Assembly (NCBI GenBank): GCA_016874755.1 | Contig: VGTH01000001.1 | Location: 1 to 64,000, forward strand | Length of the DNA: 64,000 bases | Source of the DNA: Deltaproteobacteria bacterium | GTDB lineage: Bacteria > Desulfobacterota > Binatia > UBA9968 | Direction: 5' to 3' | Shown: piece by piece, positions 44,369 through 54,559 of the stretch | How positions within the stretch are numbered: position 1 is the first letter of the stretch | Layout: the number at the start of each line of letters is the position of its first letter | Position numbers and translations under genes: made by a program | The notes under the pieces: model-generated | Seen by the model: the letters and a program-made list of their open reading frames with translations, nothing else | The model's database searches: none | Told to the model about the DNA's origin: nothing

Positions 44369-46015
44369 ATGTCGAAAGTCCATTTTCTCATCGATCATTT
44401 GTCTTCCGAAACGGTCAGCTCCGATCAGGCAGTGGTTGCGCTGCTGCCGGAGGCCAAACAACCCACCGTGGTGCCCATCTACAGTGCCCAGCTACACGAA
44501 GGCTCCCAAACGTTAGTGCGGCTCAGCAGTGCGAAAAATATTTTCACCGCGCATTTCTTGCCCCTCATTGGCGCCGTCGATAAGAACGCGCTCGCGGCGA
44601 AGCGGCGCGAGCTTGACTCGACCCGCATCGAAATCGAAAAATTTAGCGGCGATGCCACCAAGCGCGCTGGAATTTTCATTAACTATCTGACCGCCAACAA
44701 ATTAATTGACCGCAAACTCTATCCAGTCGTGGAGAAACTCAAGCGCGACGTCAGCCTGTCGAACAAGGATCTGACGCCGTTGGTCGATGCGGTCTATACT
44801 AGTTTGCGCAAAGGCGCCGGGGCGACCTCAGCGCACAAAGACAAGATTCGCATTTATTTGCAAAATGGCGAATACGACGGCGCGTTGATCGATTGGTTCC
44901 AACGTTTTCTCGACCCCCGCTTCGGCATGTTTCAACAAGCCGCCCGGCTGACCAGCGAAGTGGAAGAATCCGAAAAGAGCAACCGTGTAACCGCCGATCC
45001 GGCCTTGATGCGCGACTTCTGCGCGGTGGTTGACGAACTCGGCGCAGGCAAGTCGAGCGACGCTGAAATCCAAGGCGTGGCGCTGCAGCCATGGCTCGAA
45101 GAGCTGGTGGGCTGTAAAGTTGAGCAGTACTTTTTCGCGCCGGTGCGTTTGGTGAAAAATGGCGTGAATAATGCGGGTTGTTTGCGTATCGAGTCCCTCA
45201 AGGGCGCCAATGAGTTGGGCGATGCGTTGCCCACGCTGCTTTCTCTGGAAAACTTCTCGCGTATCGTCACCGCTTTCGACCGGGCGCTTTCCGCTCTGGT
45301 AATGGATTATGCCAACGCCGATCCCGAGATGAAGGCGCTCTACGGGGATCATGCGATGCATTCGGGCTTGCTGATTCGCGCGCTGCTTGGCGAACCCGAC
45401 GCGATACGGACGCTTTATCCGAAAAATGTCGTCGGCATATCCAGCAAACCCGAGCTGGACGACGCGCTGGTCGCCAAGACCCGCGACGCTTTTGAGAGCG
45501 GTCTGATGGCGCAGTTATGTGCCAAAGCGTACGATTTGGACGAGCATACACTGCAACTTTGTGTGGAAAGGTGCGTGGCGATTCAACGGCAGCTAATGCC
45601 TCTCCTTCCAGCGGAGATTTATAGCCTCATCGACGTCACTGAGACCGGCTCGCGGTTGAAAAAAATGTTGGAAAAGTTAGAAGCCGCGGGCAGCCAACAT
45701 ACCAATCAAGCGCAGCAGCGTGCCTTGCGCATCAGCATCAACGCGCAAAACTCGCGCGGCCAACAGATTTCCAGGCGGCTAAAAGCCGACTTCCGCGCCG
45801 ATCTCGGCAACCTTTTTTCACTCGATGAATTGTTGGTCGACGAGGTGGTGGAACTCTTTGGCAGCGAGCTGGGTTGCCTGCGCGGCATCCTGGCGCGTTA
45901 TTTTAAGAAGGAAGAAGAAGAGAAAGAAGCAGGCGCAACTGCCGCCGAAGGGGCCGCTACGGAAGCGGCCGCGGAAGAGACCGACGTGGTTAAAAGCGCC
46001 GAGGTCGTCAGTTGA
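44369..46015 (+). CDS. Unknown 548-residue, largely helical protein
   Basis: I do not recognise this protein. The N-terminal 80 residues look like a mixed sheet domain (MSKVHFLIDHLSSETV), residues about 85-500 appear helical with many Leu/Ala/Glu heptad-like stretches (for example RLKKMLEKLEAAGS), and the last 40 are a low-complexity Glu/Lys then Ala/Glu tail. No signal peptide, membrane segment or clear catalytic motif. Codon use matches neighbours, so it is likely real. The ribosome site (AGGAAAGG) is about 20 bases away. It converges on ettA. Confidence 0.75.
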   Translation: MSKVHFLIDHLSSETVSSDQAVVALLPEAKQPTVVPIYSAQLHEGSQTLVRLSSAKNIFTAHFLPLIGAVDKNALAAKRRELDSTRIEIEKFSGDATKRAGIFINYLTANKLIDRKLYPVVEKLKRDVSLSNKDLTPLVDAVYTSLRKGAGATSAHKDKIRIYLQNGEYDGALIDWFQRFLDPRFGMFQQAARLTSEVEESEKSNRVTADPALMRDFCAVVDELGAGKSSDAEIQGVALQPWLEELVGCKVEQYFFAPVRLVKNGVNNAGCLRIESLKGANELGDALPTLLSLENFSRIVTAFDRALSALVMDYANADPEMKALYGDHAMHSGLLIRALLGEPDAIRTLYPKNVVGISSKPELDDALVAKTRDAFESGLMAQLCAKAYDLDEHTLQLCVERCVAIQRQLMPLLPAEIYSLIDVTETGSRLKKMLEKLEAAGSQHTNQAQQRALRISINAQNSRGQQISRRLKADFRADLGNLFSLDELLVDEVVELFGSELGCLRGILARYFKKEEEEKEAGATAAEGAATEAAAEETDVVKSAEVVS

Positions 46016-46079
46016 TCTTAGTTAACTACCGAACCAGCCCCGCCCATCGCAGTTACCTCAAACCTCGCAGCACTGTCTC

Positions 46080-47759
46080 TCAAGCACGCGTCAGCGGCCG
46101 ATATTTGATTCGATGCGGTTGTTCCGCCGCGGCACCCAGGCGCGCTTTGCGATCGGCTTCGTACTCTGAATAGTTGCCGTCGAACCAGACGACCTTACTA
46201 TCGCCTTCGAAGGCGAGAATGTGAGTAGCAATGCGATCGAGGAACCATCGGTCGTGGGAGATCACCACGGCACAGCCGGCGAAGTTCTCCAATGCTTCTT
46301 CGAGCGCGCGCAGCGTGTTGACGTCCAGGTCGTTGGTCGGCTCGTCGAGCAAAAGAACGTTGGCGCCTTCTTTCAACATCTTCGCCAAGTGAACCCGGTT
46401 GCGCTCGCCGCCGGACAGGCTGCCGACTTTTTTCTGCTGGTCGGTGCCGGAAAAATTGAAGCGCGCCACATAGGCGCGCGAGTTAACGTCACGGTTGCCG
46501 ATCTTGATCTGGTCAGTGCCGCCGGAGATTTCTTCCCAGATATTCTTTTGTGCATCGAGCGTGCGGCTTTGGTCGACGTAACCGAGGACGACCGTTTCAC
46601 CGGTGCGAAAGGAGCCACTGTCCGGCTTTCCCTTGCCGGTGACCATGCGAAACAACGTCGTTTTGCCCGCACCGTTGGGACCGATGACACCGACGATGCC
46701 ACCGGGCGGCAGTTTAAAGGTCATGCCCTCGACGAGTAAGCGATCGCCGTACGCCTTCGATACTTTGTCGGCTTCGATGACCACGCTGCCCAAGCGCGGG
46801 CCGGCTGGAATAGGAATTTCTAAATCTTCGCGGCGCTTGTCAGCGTCGTTGCCCAACAACGATTCATAGGCCGAGATGCGCGCTTTGCCCTTGGCCTGGC
46901 GCGCTTTGGGCGACATGCGAATCCATTCCAATTCGCGTTGTAGCGTCTTCTGCCGGTCGCTTTCGGATTTTTCTTCTTGGCGCAAGCGTTCCTGTTTTTG
47001 TTCGAGCCAAGAGGAATAGTTGCCCTTGAACGGAATGCCGTGGCCGCGGTCCAGTTCGAGTATCCAGCCGGCGACGTTGTCGAGAAAATAACGGTCGTGG
47101 GTCACTGCGATGACCGTGCCAGCGTAGCTTTGCAAGTGTTGTTCGAGCCAGGCCACCGACTCGGCATCGAGGTGGTTGGTCGGCTCGTCGAGTAGAAGAA
47201 TATCGGGTTTTTTTAGCAGCAGACGGCACAGTGCGACGCGGCGCCGCTCGCCGCCCGATAAAACTTTCACCGAGGTGTCGGACGGCGGGCAGCGCAGGGC
47301 GTCCATCGCCATTTCCAAGCGCGCGTCTAAATCCCATGCGTCGAGGTGATCGAGCTTCTCCTGGACTTCACCCTGCCGTTCGAGCAGCTTGTTCATTTCG
47401 TCGTCGGACATCTCTTCGGCGAACTTGGCGTTGATCGCCTCGAACTCTTTCAAGAGATCGACGGTTTCCTGGGCGCCTTCTTCGACCACTTGGCGCACCG
47501 TGCGCGCGTCGTCGAGCAGCGGTTCCTGTTCCAAATAGCCGACGGTGTAGCCGGGCGAGAGCACCGCTTCGCCGACAAACTCCTTGTCGACGCCCGCCAT
47601 GATTTTTAACAATGACGATTTCCCCGAGCCATTGAGACCGATGACGCCGATCTTGGCGCCGTAGAAATAGGACAGATAGATGTCTTTCAGAACGGCGCGC
47701 TTGTCATAGTTCTTGCCGACGCCGACCATCGAATAGATAATTTTGTTGGGTTCAGCCAT
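46080..47759 (-). CDS. ettA: Energy-dependent translational throttle protein EttA (ABC-F)
   Basis: A 559-residue ABC-F ATPase that binds the ribosomal E site and gates elongation by ADP/ATP ratio. Walker A GLNGSGKS (residues 41-48) and GPNGAGKT; signatures [11 protein letters not shown] and [11 protein letters not shown]; Walker [13 protein letters not shown] and [12 protein letters not shown]. The P-site interaction linker includes [13 protein letters not shown]. Length matches E. coli EttA (555). It is the only ATP-binding-cassette ATPase in the window and is not a transporter. Confidence 0.95.
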   Translation of the reverse strand: MAEPNKIIYSMVGVGKNYDKRAVLKDIYLSYFYGAKIGVIGLNGSGKSSLLKIMAGVDKEFVGEAVLSPGYTVGYLEQEPLLDDARTVRQVVEEGAQETVDLLKEFEAINAKFAEEMSDDEMNKLLERQGEVQEKLDHLDAWDLDARLEMAMDALRCPPSDTSVKVLSGGERRRVALCRLLLKKPDILLLDEPTNHLDAESVAWLEQHLQSYAGTVIAVTHDRYFLDNVAGWILELDRGHGIPFKGNYSSWLEQKQERLRQEEKSESDRQKTLQRELEWIRMSPKARQAKGKARISAYESLLGNDADKRREDLEIPIPAGPRLGSVVIEADKVSKAYGDRLLVEGMTFKLPPGGIVGVIGPNGAGKTTLFRMVTGKGKPDSGSFRTGETVVLGYVDQSRTLDAQKNIWEEISGGTDQIKIGNRDVNSRAYVARFNFSGTDQQKKVGSLSGGERNRVHLAKMLKEGANVLLLDEPTNDLDVNTLRALEEALENFAGCAVVISHDRWFLDRIATHILAFEGDSKVVWFDGNYSEYEADRKARLGAAAEQPHRIKYRPLTRA

Positions 47760-47844
47760 GAATGGTAATTCTTACCTCTTGTGGGATCCCTCAACGCTAG
47801 CGTGGACGGGTGAATTCTGCAAGGAAAGAAGGGCGCCAACAACT

Positions 47845-47871
47845 TTGTTTCGCCCGACTCGATGCTATAGT
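47845..47871 (+). promoter_or_regulatory. Extended -10 promoter for the TPR lipoprotein
   Basis: TGCTATAGT (extended -10, hexamer 47866-47871) with a weak TTGTTT 15 bp upstream. Transcription would start about 18 bp before the ATG at 47896. Confidence 0.5.
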
Positions 47872-47895
47872 GAAGCACTTGGGGGGATTCTAGGA

Positions 47896-48492
47896 ATGCC
47901 GATCATAGGTAAATTGCTGTTGGCGCTAAGTGCCTTGATCTTGTCTGGCTGCACGAGTCTACAGAGCGACCAACGTATTCAGGAGGGCCGGACAGCCTTG
48001 ATCACCGGCCGGCCCAACGACGCCGTCGAAGTCTTCCGCCGAGTGGCCGCGGATGAACCCAACTACAAAACTTCCTATGCGATTGCCGAAAGCGTTTGGA
48101 CCTACCTCGGTCGAGCGCACTACGAAACCGGGAACTACGGTGCCGCGCGCGACGCCTTGGACAAAGCCCTTGCGCTGGATGTGAACGACTCGATGGCGCG
48201 GCTCTACCGCGGCATGACGCTCACGCGGACCAACGAACGTGAGCGCGGCCTGGCGGAAATGCAAGCATCTCTGAAATATATTCATCGATGGCTTGATGAA
48301 AAGCCGACGGACAATCCGGCGGGAAATTTCTGGGACCCCGGCCGGCAGATTCGTAAATTGATCGAAACCGGTCTTGCCGGCAGCCCAAGCGCCATCGAGT
48401 TGGTGGTCACCGCGCAGCGCGTTGGGAAACTGCTCGAAGAAGAGATCGATCGCGACCGGCGCGACCGCGCCCGGGCATCGACGCGATACTAG
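47896..48492 (+). CDS. TPR-containing lipoprotein
   Basis: A 198-residue protein. MPIIGKLLLALSALILSGC is a lipoprotein signal with the lipobox LSGC (Cys19), so it is anchored to a membrane on the periplasmic side. Residues about 28-120 form two or three TPR-like helix pairs (AHYETGNYGAARDALDKAL). The open frame runs further upstream, but the lipobox and promoter fix the start. Probably a scaffold; partner unknown. Confidence 0.8.
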   Translation: MPIIGKLLLALSALILSGCTSLQSDQRIQEGRTALITGRPNDAVEVFRRVAADEPNYKTSYAIAESVWTYLGRAHYETGNYGAARDALDKALALDVNDSMARLYRGMTLTRTNERERGLAEMQASLKYIHRWLDEKPTDNPAGNFWDPGRQIRKLIETGLAGSPSAIELVVTAQRVGKLLEEEIDRDRRDRARASTRY

Positions 48493-48584
48493 GCCGGTCT
48501 ATCACTGGAAATCTTCTAAGCTGTGTGGTTTACGGGAAGATCGCGAATTTGATGGTCCAGATGCTAGTGCGGCGAAGATTAGAT

Positions 48585-49802
48585 TCAGAACAGAAACCGT
48601 ATGGGATCGGCTTTGAGCCGTTCGCTCGATTCGCAGTGGACGATGTCATATCCGTCGCTGCCCGCGGCATCCAATGATAGATCAACTTCCGAAGCGTCGT
48701 TTACCCGGCGATTGAAACGGTCAAAGATAATGCGCACCACGGGCCGCAGCAGACTCTGTTCGCCGTGGCGCAACACCACGCCGACTTCGCCGCTGCGCAT
48801 GCGCACCAGCGACCCGATCGGATAGACGCCGATGTGGGCGATAAATTGTTCCACTAGGTAGCGATTGAGATAGGTGTCGCTCCACTCGTAGATCTTGCGC
48901 AGTGCTCCGGTGGGGGGCAGTGGCACGTTGTAGCAGCGCGTCGAGGTGAGCGCGTCATAGATATCGGCGATGGCCGCAACTTGGCCGAACAGACCGATCT
49001 CGTCGCCGCGCAGGCCTTTTGGATAGCCGGTGCCGTCCAGCCGTTCGTGATGTTGAGCAATGATGCTGGCGGATGCTGCGCTCAGCCGGCCGGTCTGCCT
49101 GACGATTTCGATGCCGCGCGCGACGTGTTGCTGCATGATCCCGTATTCGTCGTCGGTGAGTGGCCCGGGCTTATTGAGGATGCGGCTGGGAGTTCGTACT
49201 TCGCCAATGTCATGGAGCAAGCCGCCCATGCCGAGGTCGCGAACCTGCTCGGCATCGAAGCTCATCGACTGGGCAAACGAGATGCAAAGCGCGGCGACGG
49301 ACAAAGAATGCAGGTAGCTATACTCATTGCGCCGCTTGTTGCGCAGCAGACAAACGAGCGCGTTGCCGTCATCCAACACCTGTGCGGTTACGTTGTCGAT
49401 CATTGAGGCAAGTTCCGCGGTATCGATGGGTTGGCCGAACTTCACCCCGTCGAGCAGGCATTGGGTTGTGAACTTGCTCTCAATGATCAGTGTTTTCGAT
49501 TGATCGACGCGCTCGGCAAGGGGCACGCTCGCAGGCTTCGAAGGTATGGCAGGCGTTAGCGCTTCGAGCTCATTGTCGATGGCTTGGTCGACTTCTTCTT
49601 GGGTCGGCGCATCATCGAGGTCCAGGCCTGCGTCCGTGTCGATATAAACTTCGTGGATGCCGCGAGCGACGATCTTCTCGATATCTTTGTCGCTCTTGAG
49701 CATCATGCGGTTTTTGAAGAACGGATGGTTCAGCCAACCGCAGTTGAAGTCGTGGACGAAGAAGCCTGGCTTGAGGCGTTCGACTTTGATTTTCTTGATC
49801 AT
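48585..49802 (-). CDS. HD-GYP domain phosphodiesterase-like protein with N-terminal DUF3391
   Basis: A 405-residue protein. Residues 1-130 are DUF3391-like (IKKIKVERLKPGFFVHDF). The HD-GYP domain includes GLLHDIGEVRTPSRI, LNKPGPLTDDEY and AQHHERLDGTGYPKGLRG, with the full HHE-x2-DG-x-GYP motif. HD-GYPs hydrolyse cyclic-di-GMP. The Lys of the usual HDxGK is Glu here, so activity should be checked. ATG 49802 (MIKKI) matches the family start; a TTG at 49829 is possible. No response-regulator domain. Confidence 0.87.
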   Translation of the reverse strand: MIKKIKVERLKPGFFVHDFNCGWLNHPFFKNRMMLKSDKDIEKIVARGIHEVYIDTDAGLDLDDAPTQEEVDQAIDNELEALTPAIPSKPASVPLAERVDQSKTLIIESKFTTQCLLDGVKFGQPIDTAELASMIDNVTAQVLDDGNALVCLLRNKRRNEYSYLHSLSVAALCISFAQSMSFDAEQVRDLGMGGLLHDIGEVRTPSRILNKPGPLTDDEYGIMQQHVARGIEIVRQTGRLSAASASIIAQHHERLDGTGYPKGLRGDEIGLFGQVAAIADIYDALTSTRCYNVPLPPTGALRKIYEWSDTYLNRYLVEQFIAHIGVYPIGSLVRMRSGEVGVVLRHGEQSLLRPVVRIIFDRFNRRVNDASEVDLSLDAAGSDGYDIVHCESSERLKADPIRFLF

Positions 49803-49931
49803 AGCTGCCGCACAAACAAGTGCGTCCAAAAGTTGTCATCGGCGCAGCGGATGGAAAGTTTAGAAGATTACCGACGGTCTACGCAGCTTTTGTCAAAACT
49901 TAGACAGGGGACCGATTTCCATTGAGGCGAG

Positions 49932-50633
49932 TCAATCGTCTAGCTCGGCGCGAGTGCGACGCACGACTTGGACGTGCCGTTTCGCCGTGGCCAGCGGAGG
50001 ATACTGCTCGGGGAGGCTTTGCCATATGACGGCACAGTCGTAGGTGTCCGGGCCAAAGCCAACTTCGCGCGACTCGTAGGGAACTTTTTCCGCCGACCAT
50101 CTGGCAAAACACGAAGAAGTGTCGACTACGTCGGCATAGACTGGATTGCTATAGATAAAGAACACATGCTCGGCGGTCTCTCCGAGTCGGCGTTCCAGGT
50201 TTTTGATAAACGCCTCCAGCGTCTCTCGCCCAAATGCGTGGTAGTAGAAACATATGGTGCGCTCGGCCGCTGGTTTGTAGGAAACCGCGTTCTCAGCGAC
50301 GATGTTGATTCTGGTGCGGTCGGGAAAGCGCCGCCGGATGATCGTGGCGTTGCGTGCAGCGTATTCGGCGAGCACCGGCGACATTTCGACGCCGATGATG
50401 TCCTTGAATGGAAATTCCGATGCAACTAGCAAGGGTCTTCCTTTACCGCAGCCGTTATCAACGAAGGTGTATCGGTGTGGGTCGTGAAGCCGCGTGAGAA
50501 CCTTGCGAACGATACTCGGCTGCGTGCCGAGGTAGGCCTGGCTTTGGCTGGCGACTGCGGGGTCCGAGTAGAGGCGATCCGGAGTTACATACCCGCGGGT
50601 ATCGGTGCCGTGCATCCTGTCGTAGGGATGCAC
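49932..50633 (-). CDS. Class I SAM-dependent methyltransferase
   Basis: A 233-residue protein. YTFVDNGCGKGRPLLVASEF is motif I (DxGxGKGR), DIIGVEMSPVLAEYAARN motif II. The GKGR variant is common in a group of methyltransferases of unknown target. GTG start; an internal ATG lies six codons later. No ribosome site seen. The 260 bp upstream hold nothing recognisable. Confidence 0.8.
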   Translation of the reverse strand: MHPYDRMHGTDTRGYVTPDRLYSDPAVASQSQAYLGTQPSIVRKVLTRLHDPHRYTFVDNGCGKGRPLLVASEFPFKDIIGVEMSPVLAEYAARNATIIRRRFPDRTRINIVAENAVSYKPAAERTICFYYHAFGRETLEAFIKNLERRLGETAEHVFFIYSNPVYADVVDTSSCFARWSAEKVPYESREVGFGPDTYDCAVIWQSLPEQYPPLATAKRHVQVVRRTRAELDD

Positions 50634-50894
50634 AAGGATCTCAAAGGTACGATACTTTTTGCCGATAACCGGTGCTTTACTTAGCAGTTATTGCTTGAAG
50701 TCATACGGAATGTGGCGTCTCAGCAACGTTGGTTTCACGAAGCCTCCGTGCAGCAGTGTCTGTCTGTCATAGCAGTCGTAACCAAAAGAAGCCCGTAACC
50801 GAGTCTGCGTTGACCGTATGACTCTATCGTTGCGCGTAGAGTGGGTCAAACGATTGTCTTGCGGTCTCACTCTAGGCTATGGCGCTCAAGCTAT

Positions 50895-51704
50895 TCACGA
50901 CTCCGAATCGGAGCGCTTGTAGGCGACGTTGGGACCGCCTTTTTGCGACCGGAGATATTCTTCGACCTTGCCGAGGGGGTCGACCATCAAGCGCTGCCGG
51001 GATGCGACGAGCTGATCGAGACGCATGGCGTCGGGCAGCGAGAGATTGCGTCCCATCTGCACGGCGATTTTAGCGCATGACAAGACTCCTGGATTGCGCG
51101 AGGCGATCTCTTGGGCGACCTTCATCGTGGTGCTTTCGAGTTCGCCAGGTTCGACGGCCGTAGAAACTAACCCGAGCTTGTCTGCCTCGGCGCCGGAGAG
51201 GTTTCGGCCGAGCAGTTGGATTAACGCGGCCTTTTTCATCGGCACGCCGGAATGAAACAGCGTGCTCGTCGCCATCTGGCCGAAGCTGCCGCGCAGAATT
51301 TCCGGCATGCCGATTTGCGCGTCGTTGGCGGCGATGACGAGGTCATGCGAATTCATCAAGGCCAAGGCGCCGCCGAGACAGTAGCCGTGCACTTGGGCAA
51401 TAGTCACCTTGGGGAAATTCCGCACCGCCTCGAACATGATCGCAGTGGGACTGAACTTATCCCAATCCGTCGGCGCCCCTTCGCTCTGCGCCCGCAGGTA
51501 GTAAAGATCCAGTCCTGAGCTGTAAACCGGCCCGCTGCCTTTGGTGACGACCGCATTGATGTGCGGGTCGGCGCGGATCTCTTCCAACGCTTGCATGAAG
51601 TCGGTGACCAACTGGGCGTTCATGGCGTTGCGCCGCTCGGGCCGATTTAAGATAATTTTGGCAACTCCGGTTCCGGGAACTTTTTCCAAGATGACGGCTT
51701 CCAT
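50895..51704 (-). CDS. Enoyl-CoA hydratase/isomerase family protein
   Basis: A 269-residue crotonase. SGLDLYYLRAQ and HGYCLGGALALMNSHDL build the oxyanion hole; IGMPEILRGSFGQMAT carries one catalytic Glu position. It hydrates, isomerises or cleaves acyl-CoA thioesters, perhaps aromatic side-chain CoA esters (inference). GGGAGGAA precedes the ATG. It lies upstream of no other CoA-metabolism gene; the secreted amidase gene is on its upstream side, 61 bp away. Confidence 0.88.
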   Translation of the reverse strand: MEAVILEKVPGTGVAKIILNRPERRNAMNAQLVTDFMQALEEIRADPHINAVVTKGSGPVYSSGLDLYYLRAQSEGAPTDWDKFSPTAIMFEAVRNFPKVTIAQVHGYCLGGALALMNSHDLVIAANDAQIGMPEILRGSFGQMATSTLFHSGVPMKKAALIQLLGRNLSGAEADKLGLVSTAVEPGELESTTMKVAQEIASRNPGVLSCAKIAVQMGRNLSLPDAMRLDQLVASRQRLMVDPLGKVEEYLRSQKGGPNVAYKRSDSES

Positions 51705-51764
51705 AAATTTCCTCCCTGGCTGATCATTAGGTAGGTGCTTTTAACGTCGCGGGCTTTTCCATCA

Positions 51765-53756
51765 TCATTGCGAAGACTTCACGAGCCTTCCATTTCTTGC
51801 TTCCAAGGGACCGAACTCCGGCGGTGACATGCGATGGCGCGTAGCCCGCTCGTAGGCTGAAGCGACGCGAAACAGCAGCGGTTCGCTAAAGGGCATGGCG
51901 AGAAAATCGATGCCGACGGGAAGTTTTGCCGGCACCGGGCCGACCAGGCGGGTGTCGCCAGGGGTGCTAGCGTCGCGCACGCGATCGAAGACATGGGTGG
52001 TGAATCCCGCCGGAACTGTGATCGCGGGAAAACCCATGGTGCCGAGCATGGTCCAGGCCTGGTGCGAGCGGCCGTTGACGTCGGGCTCCACCGGCGCTTT
52101 GATCAGCGCCGCGGGCACGTTGCCGGTGGGATAGGTGACCGCGTCAAGATTGAGCGATGCCATGCATTGCATCACGGTTTGCTGAATCGCAGCGCGATTG
52201 GCGTCGCGATCGCGCACGTCCAAGGTGGTCGGTTTGTTGGCCTCCTGCAAAACTGACTTGACGTCGCGGAAACGGGTGTCGCGGCCGAAAGTGTCTATAT
52301 AGTAGCGGGACTTGTTGATCAGATCGGTCAAGTCTTTGATGTTCGCGTCGCCGCGCTTCTTGAGATAGCGATTGAAGTAGTACTTCGCTTCGCCGCGGTT
52401 TTGCGCGCTGGTCTTAAAGTCTCGAATCGTTGGTTTCGACGGCGCTGACTTTGGCTCGATGTACATGTCGCGCAACACGGCGATGTGGTCGGTTTCAGCG
52501 GGGAAAAGAGTCTGATTGGCGCGGATAAACAGCGCATGCAGGTTGCGCGGTGCGTGCTGGTCGATGCACTTTTGAAACAGCTCGCCCTCGGCGCCGGGAT
52601 CGACAATCGTCGCGCCGAGCTTGCGCAAATCGCCGATGGCGCGCTCGACGATGTCGATGCTTTCGTGATCTGCCTGCGTGAACAGACGCTTGTCCATGTA
52701 TTCGCGCAGCACGCCGATGCGGATCCCTTTGAGGCTGGTCTCCTTGGCAAAACTCGCATAGCCCGTTTTGGGCATGCGGCCGATGCTATACACCGTCAAG
52801 TCGTCCGCCGGATCGTAGCCGGCTATGACATCGAGCACCTTGGCGACGTCTTCGACCGTGCGGCAGGCCGCGCCATTGCGGTCGTTGAGTGGGCCGCCGC
52901 CGATCATGCCCTCGCGACTGACCAGCCCTTGCGACTGCGACAAACCGACGCCGTTGTTGAGTCGAGAGGGCATGCGGATGGACGGACCGCCTTCCTCGGA
53001 GATGGTGCAGGTGACTAGGTTTGCGGCTACCGAAGACGCCGAACCGCCGCTGGAGCCGCCGACGTCGCGGTCAGTGGCGTAGGGGTTGCACATGGTGCCG
53101 CCGAAAGCGCTGCGGCTGCCGGAGGCGTATTCGCCGAGATTGGCTTTGGCCAAGATGATCGCGCCCGCGTCGCGCAGCCGTTTGACCAGCGTCGCGTCCC
53201 GCGGCGGGCGGTCGTTGGCATAGTCGGCGTCGGCGCCGCTGGTGGTGCGCATGTCGTAGGTATCCAACATGTCTTTGATGCTGAACACGACGCCGTGCAG
53301 CGGCCCAACCAATTTTCCGGTCTTGGCGAACTTTTCATCGAGCGCAGCGGCGACCTCCAGCGCATCGGGCAGGTTCGAATCGTTGTCGGTCGCATCGGTC
53401 AGGCTGCGCGCCTTGCGCTCGTCGAAGCCCCATTTTTTGCGCGCCGCCGGGCGCAGATTCAACGTCATCAGCGCATTGATCGCTCCGGCATTCGCTATCG
53501 GCGCCACCGGTCCGAGAATACCTTGGGGCTCGTTGACGCAGGTGCCGTTGTAGGCTTTGATGCGGGCCAGATACATGTTGACCAACTGCGTTGCTGTGAG
53601 CCGTCTGGCTTTGATTGCCTTGTGAATATCAGCAATCGTTGCCTCGACGATCTGAAAACTTCCTTTTGCGTTAGTTGGCTGGGCCTGTGCGACATCGCTC
53701 AGGCAGATCGCAGATGCTAATGCTAAGCCGCAGAGTTTCGTCTGTCTTCGGTGCAT
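51765..53756 (-). CDS. Secreted amidase (amidase signature family)
   Basis: A 663-residue exported amidase. The signal peptide is MHRRQTKLCGLALASAICLS...AQAQ. The triad region shows Lys in VFSIKDMLDTYD, Ser in VGGSSGGSASSV and nucleophile Ser in GGPSIRMPSRL. It is about 150 residues longer than typical amidases, with an insert around residues 380-480. AAGGA seven bases upstream fixes ATG 53756; the long frame to 53987 is not supported. Distantly related to 21832 (both share VEATxxDIHxA near the start). Confidence 0.86.
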   Translation of the reverse strand: MHRRQTKLCGLALASAICLSDVAQAQPTNAKGSFQIVEATIADIHKAIKARRLTATQLVNMYLARIKAYNGTCVNEPQGILGPVAPIANAGAINALMTLNLRPAARKKWGFDERKARSLTDATDNDSNLPDALEVAAALDEKFAKTGKLVGPLHGVVFSIKDMLDTYDMRTTSGADADYANDRPPRDATLVKRLRDAGAIILAKANLGEYASGSRSAFGGTMCNPYATDRDVGGSSGGSASSVAANLVTCTISEEGGPSIRMPSRLNNGVGLSQSQGLVSREGMIGGGPLNDRNGAACRTVEDVAKVLDVIAGYDPADDLTVYSIGRMPKTGYASFAKETSLKGIRIGVLREYMDKRLFTQADHESIDIVERAIGDLRKLGATIVDPGAEGELFQKCIDQHAPRNLHALFIRANQTLFPAETDHIAVLRDMYIEPKSAPSKPTIRDFKTSAQNRGEAKYYFNRYLKKRGDANIKDLTDLINKSRYYIDTFGRDTRFRDVKSVLQEANKPTTLDVRDRDANRAAIQQTVMQCMASLNLDAVTYPTGNVPAALIKAPVEPDVNGRSHQAWTMLGTMGFPAITVPAGFTTHVFDRVRDASTPGDTRLVGPVPAKLPVGIDFLAMPFSEPLLFRVASAYERATRHRMSPPEFGPLEARNGRLVKSSQ

Positions 53757-53952
53757 GGTTTTTTCCTTCGTGGGTAATGAGTGGTTGCCTTCCTGTACAA
53801 CGGGCGATTTGAAGCTGTCAAACTGACTGAAGCCTTCGCTGATTTCCCCGGGCCGCTGATGGGGCTTTTTCAACGCTTTCATCGTATTGCTGCGCTGCAT
53901 AGGAGTTGCATTGCGGAATGCAATACCGGAGTCTACCATCGAGGCGTGAATT

Positions 53953-54366
53953 TTGAATTCGTACCTGGAAAGCTCACCCATCCTCACCGCGTTTGGTTAT
54001 CAGCGTGTGTTTCACACAGAAAACGTCTCACAGTATCAACACAGCGACGCCGCATGGGGCTCGGTGGATTTCCTTCATGCCTTCCGGAGCGTTTCCTTGG
54101 CGATGTTAGAGCGTGCGAAAAAATATCCGATTTTTGGCGGCAAGCGAAATCCTCCGACTCTTGATCCCGAGGATGTAATTGGGCTAAAAGTCCAAGCGAT
54201 GGCAAACGACCCGGCACGCATTGCCAGAGAGCGCAGCGACATTGAAGGGCTGGCGCAGCACTACGGCGCCAACCTTGATTGGGACCGCATCGAAGAATAC
54301 TACGCAGTGTTTGATCTGCGCCACGAAGCCAAGAAGCTTAGAGAAACATTCAGCCGTGCTGACTGA
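53953..54366 (+). pseudogene. N-terminally truncated nucleotidyltransferase (AbiEii-like/DUF6036-like)
   Basis: The 137 residues correspond to the C-terminal part of nucleotidyltransferase-like proteins: SSPILTAFGYQRVFHTENVS, WGSVDFLHAF, DVIGLKVQAMANDPARI, SDIEGL. The N-terminal GG...DxD catalytic part expected before it is absent in all upstream frames; that DNA reads as the amidase leader. So this is a remnant. Full-length relatives act as toxin-like nucleotidyltransferases with a small partner. Confidence 0.6.
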
Positions 54367-54445
54367 GCAGCAAAAAGCAGAATTGCGGGAAATGGTGGCG
54401 TCCGAATCGCTCCGCGAGGAGTTCCGAACGCTCGCCAGATCCTAA
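54356..54445 (+). CDS. Small 29-residue ORF overlapping the nucleotidyltransferase remnant
   Basis: GTG start inside the last codons of the preceding frame; sequence LTEQQKAELREMVASESLRE then EFRTLARS. Charged, helical, resembling the start of short partner proteins encoded beside such nucleotidyltransferases, but cut short. Probably a remnant. Confidence 0.35.
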   Translation: MLTEQQKAELREMVASESLREEFRTLARS

Positions 54446-54559
54446 ACATGCTTGACCAGCAGAGGCCGAGCTGCTTTAGAACCTTTACCATGCCGCGGCA
54501 ATGCCCGCGTAAAACCTCAGTAAACGAAAGCACATTACTAACCACGAAGGAGCACCGCT

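Noticed and set aside
50688-50870. 60-codon minus-strand frame between the methyltransferase and crotonase
   Set aside because: No ribosome site, odd composition and no resemblance to a known protein; treated as non-coding.
53757-53987. Upstream extension of the secreted amidase
   Set aside because: It would bury the signal peptide; the ATG at 53756 has its own ribosome site.
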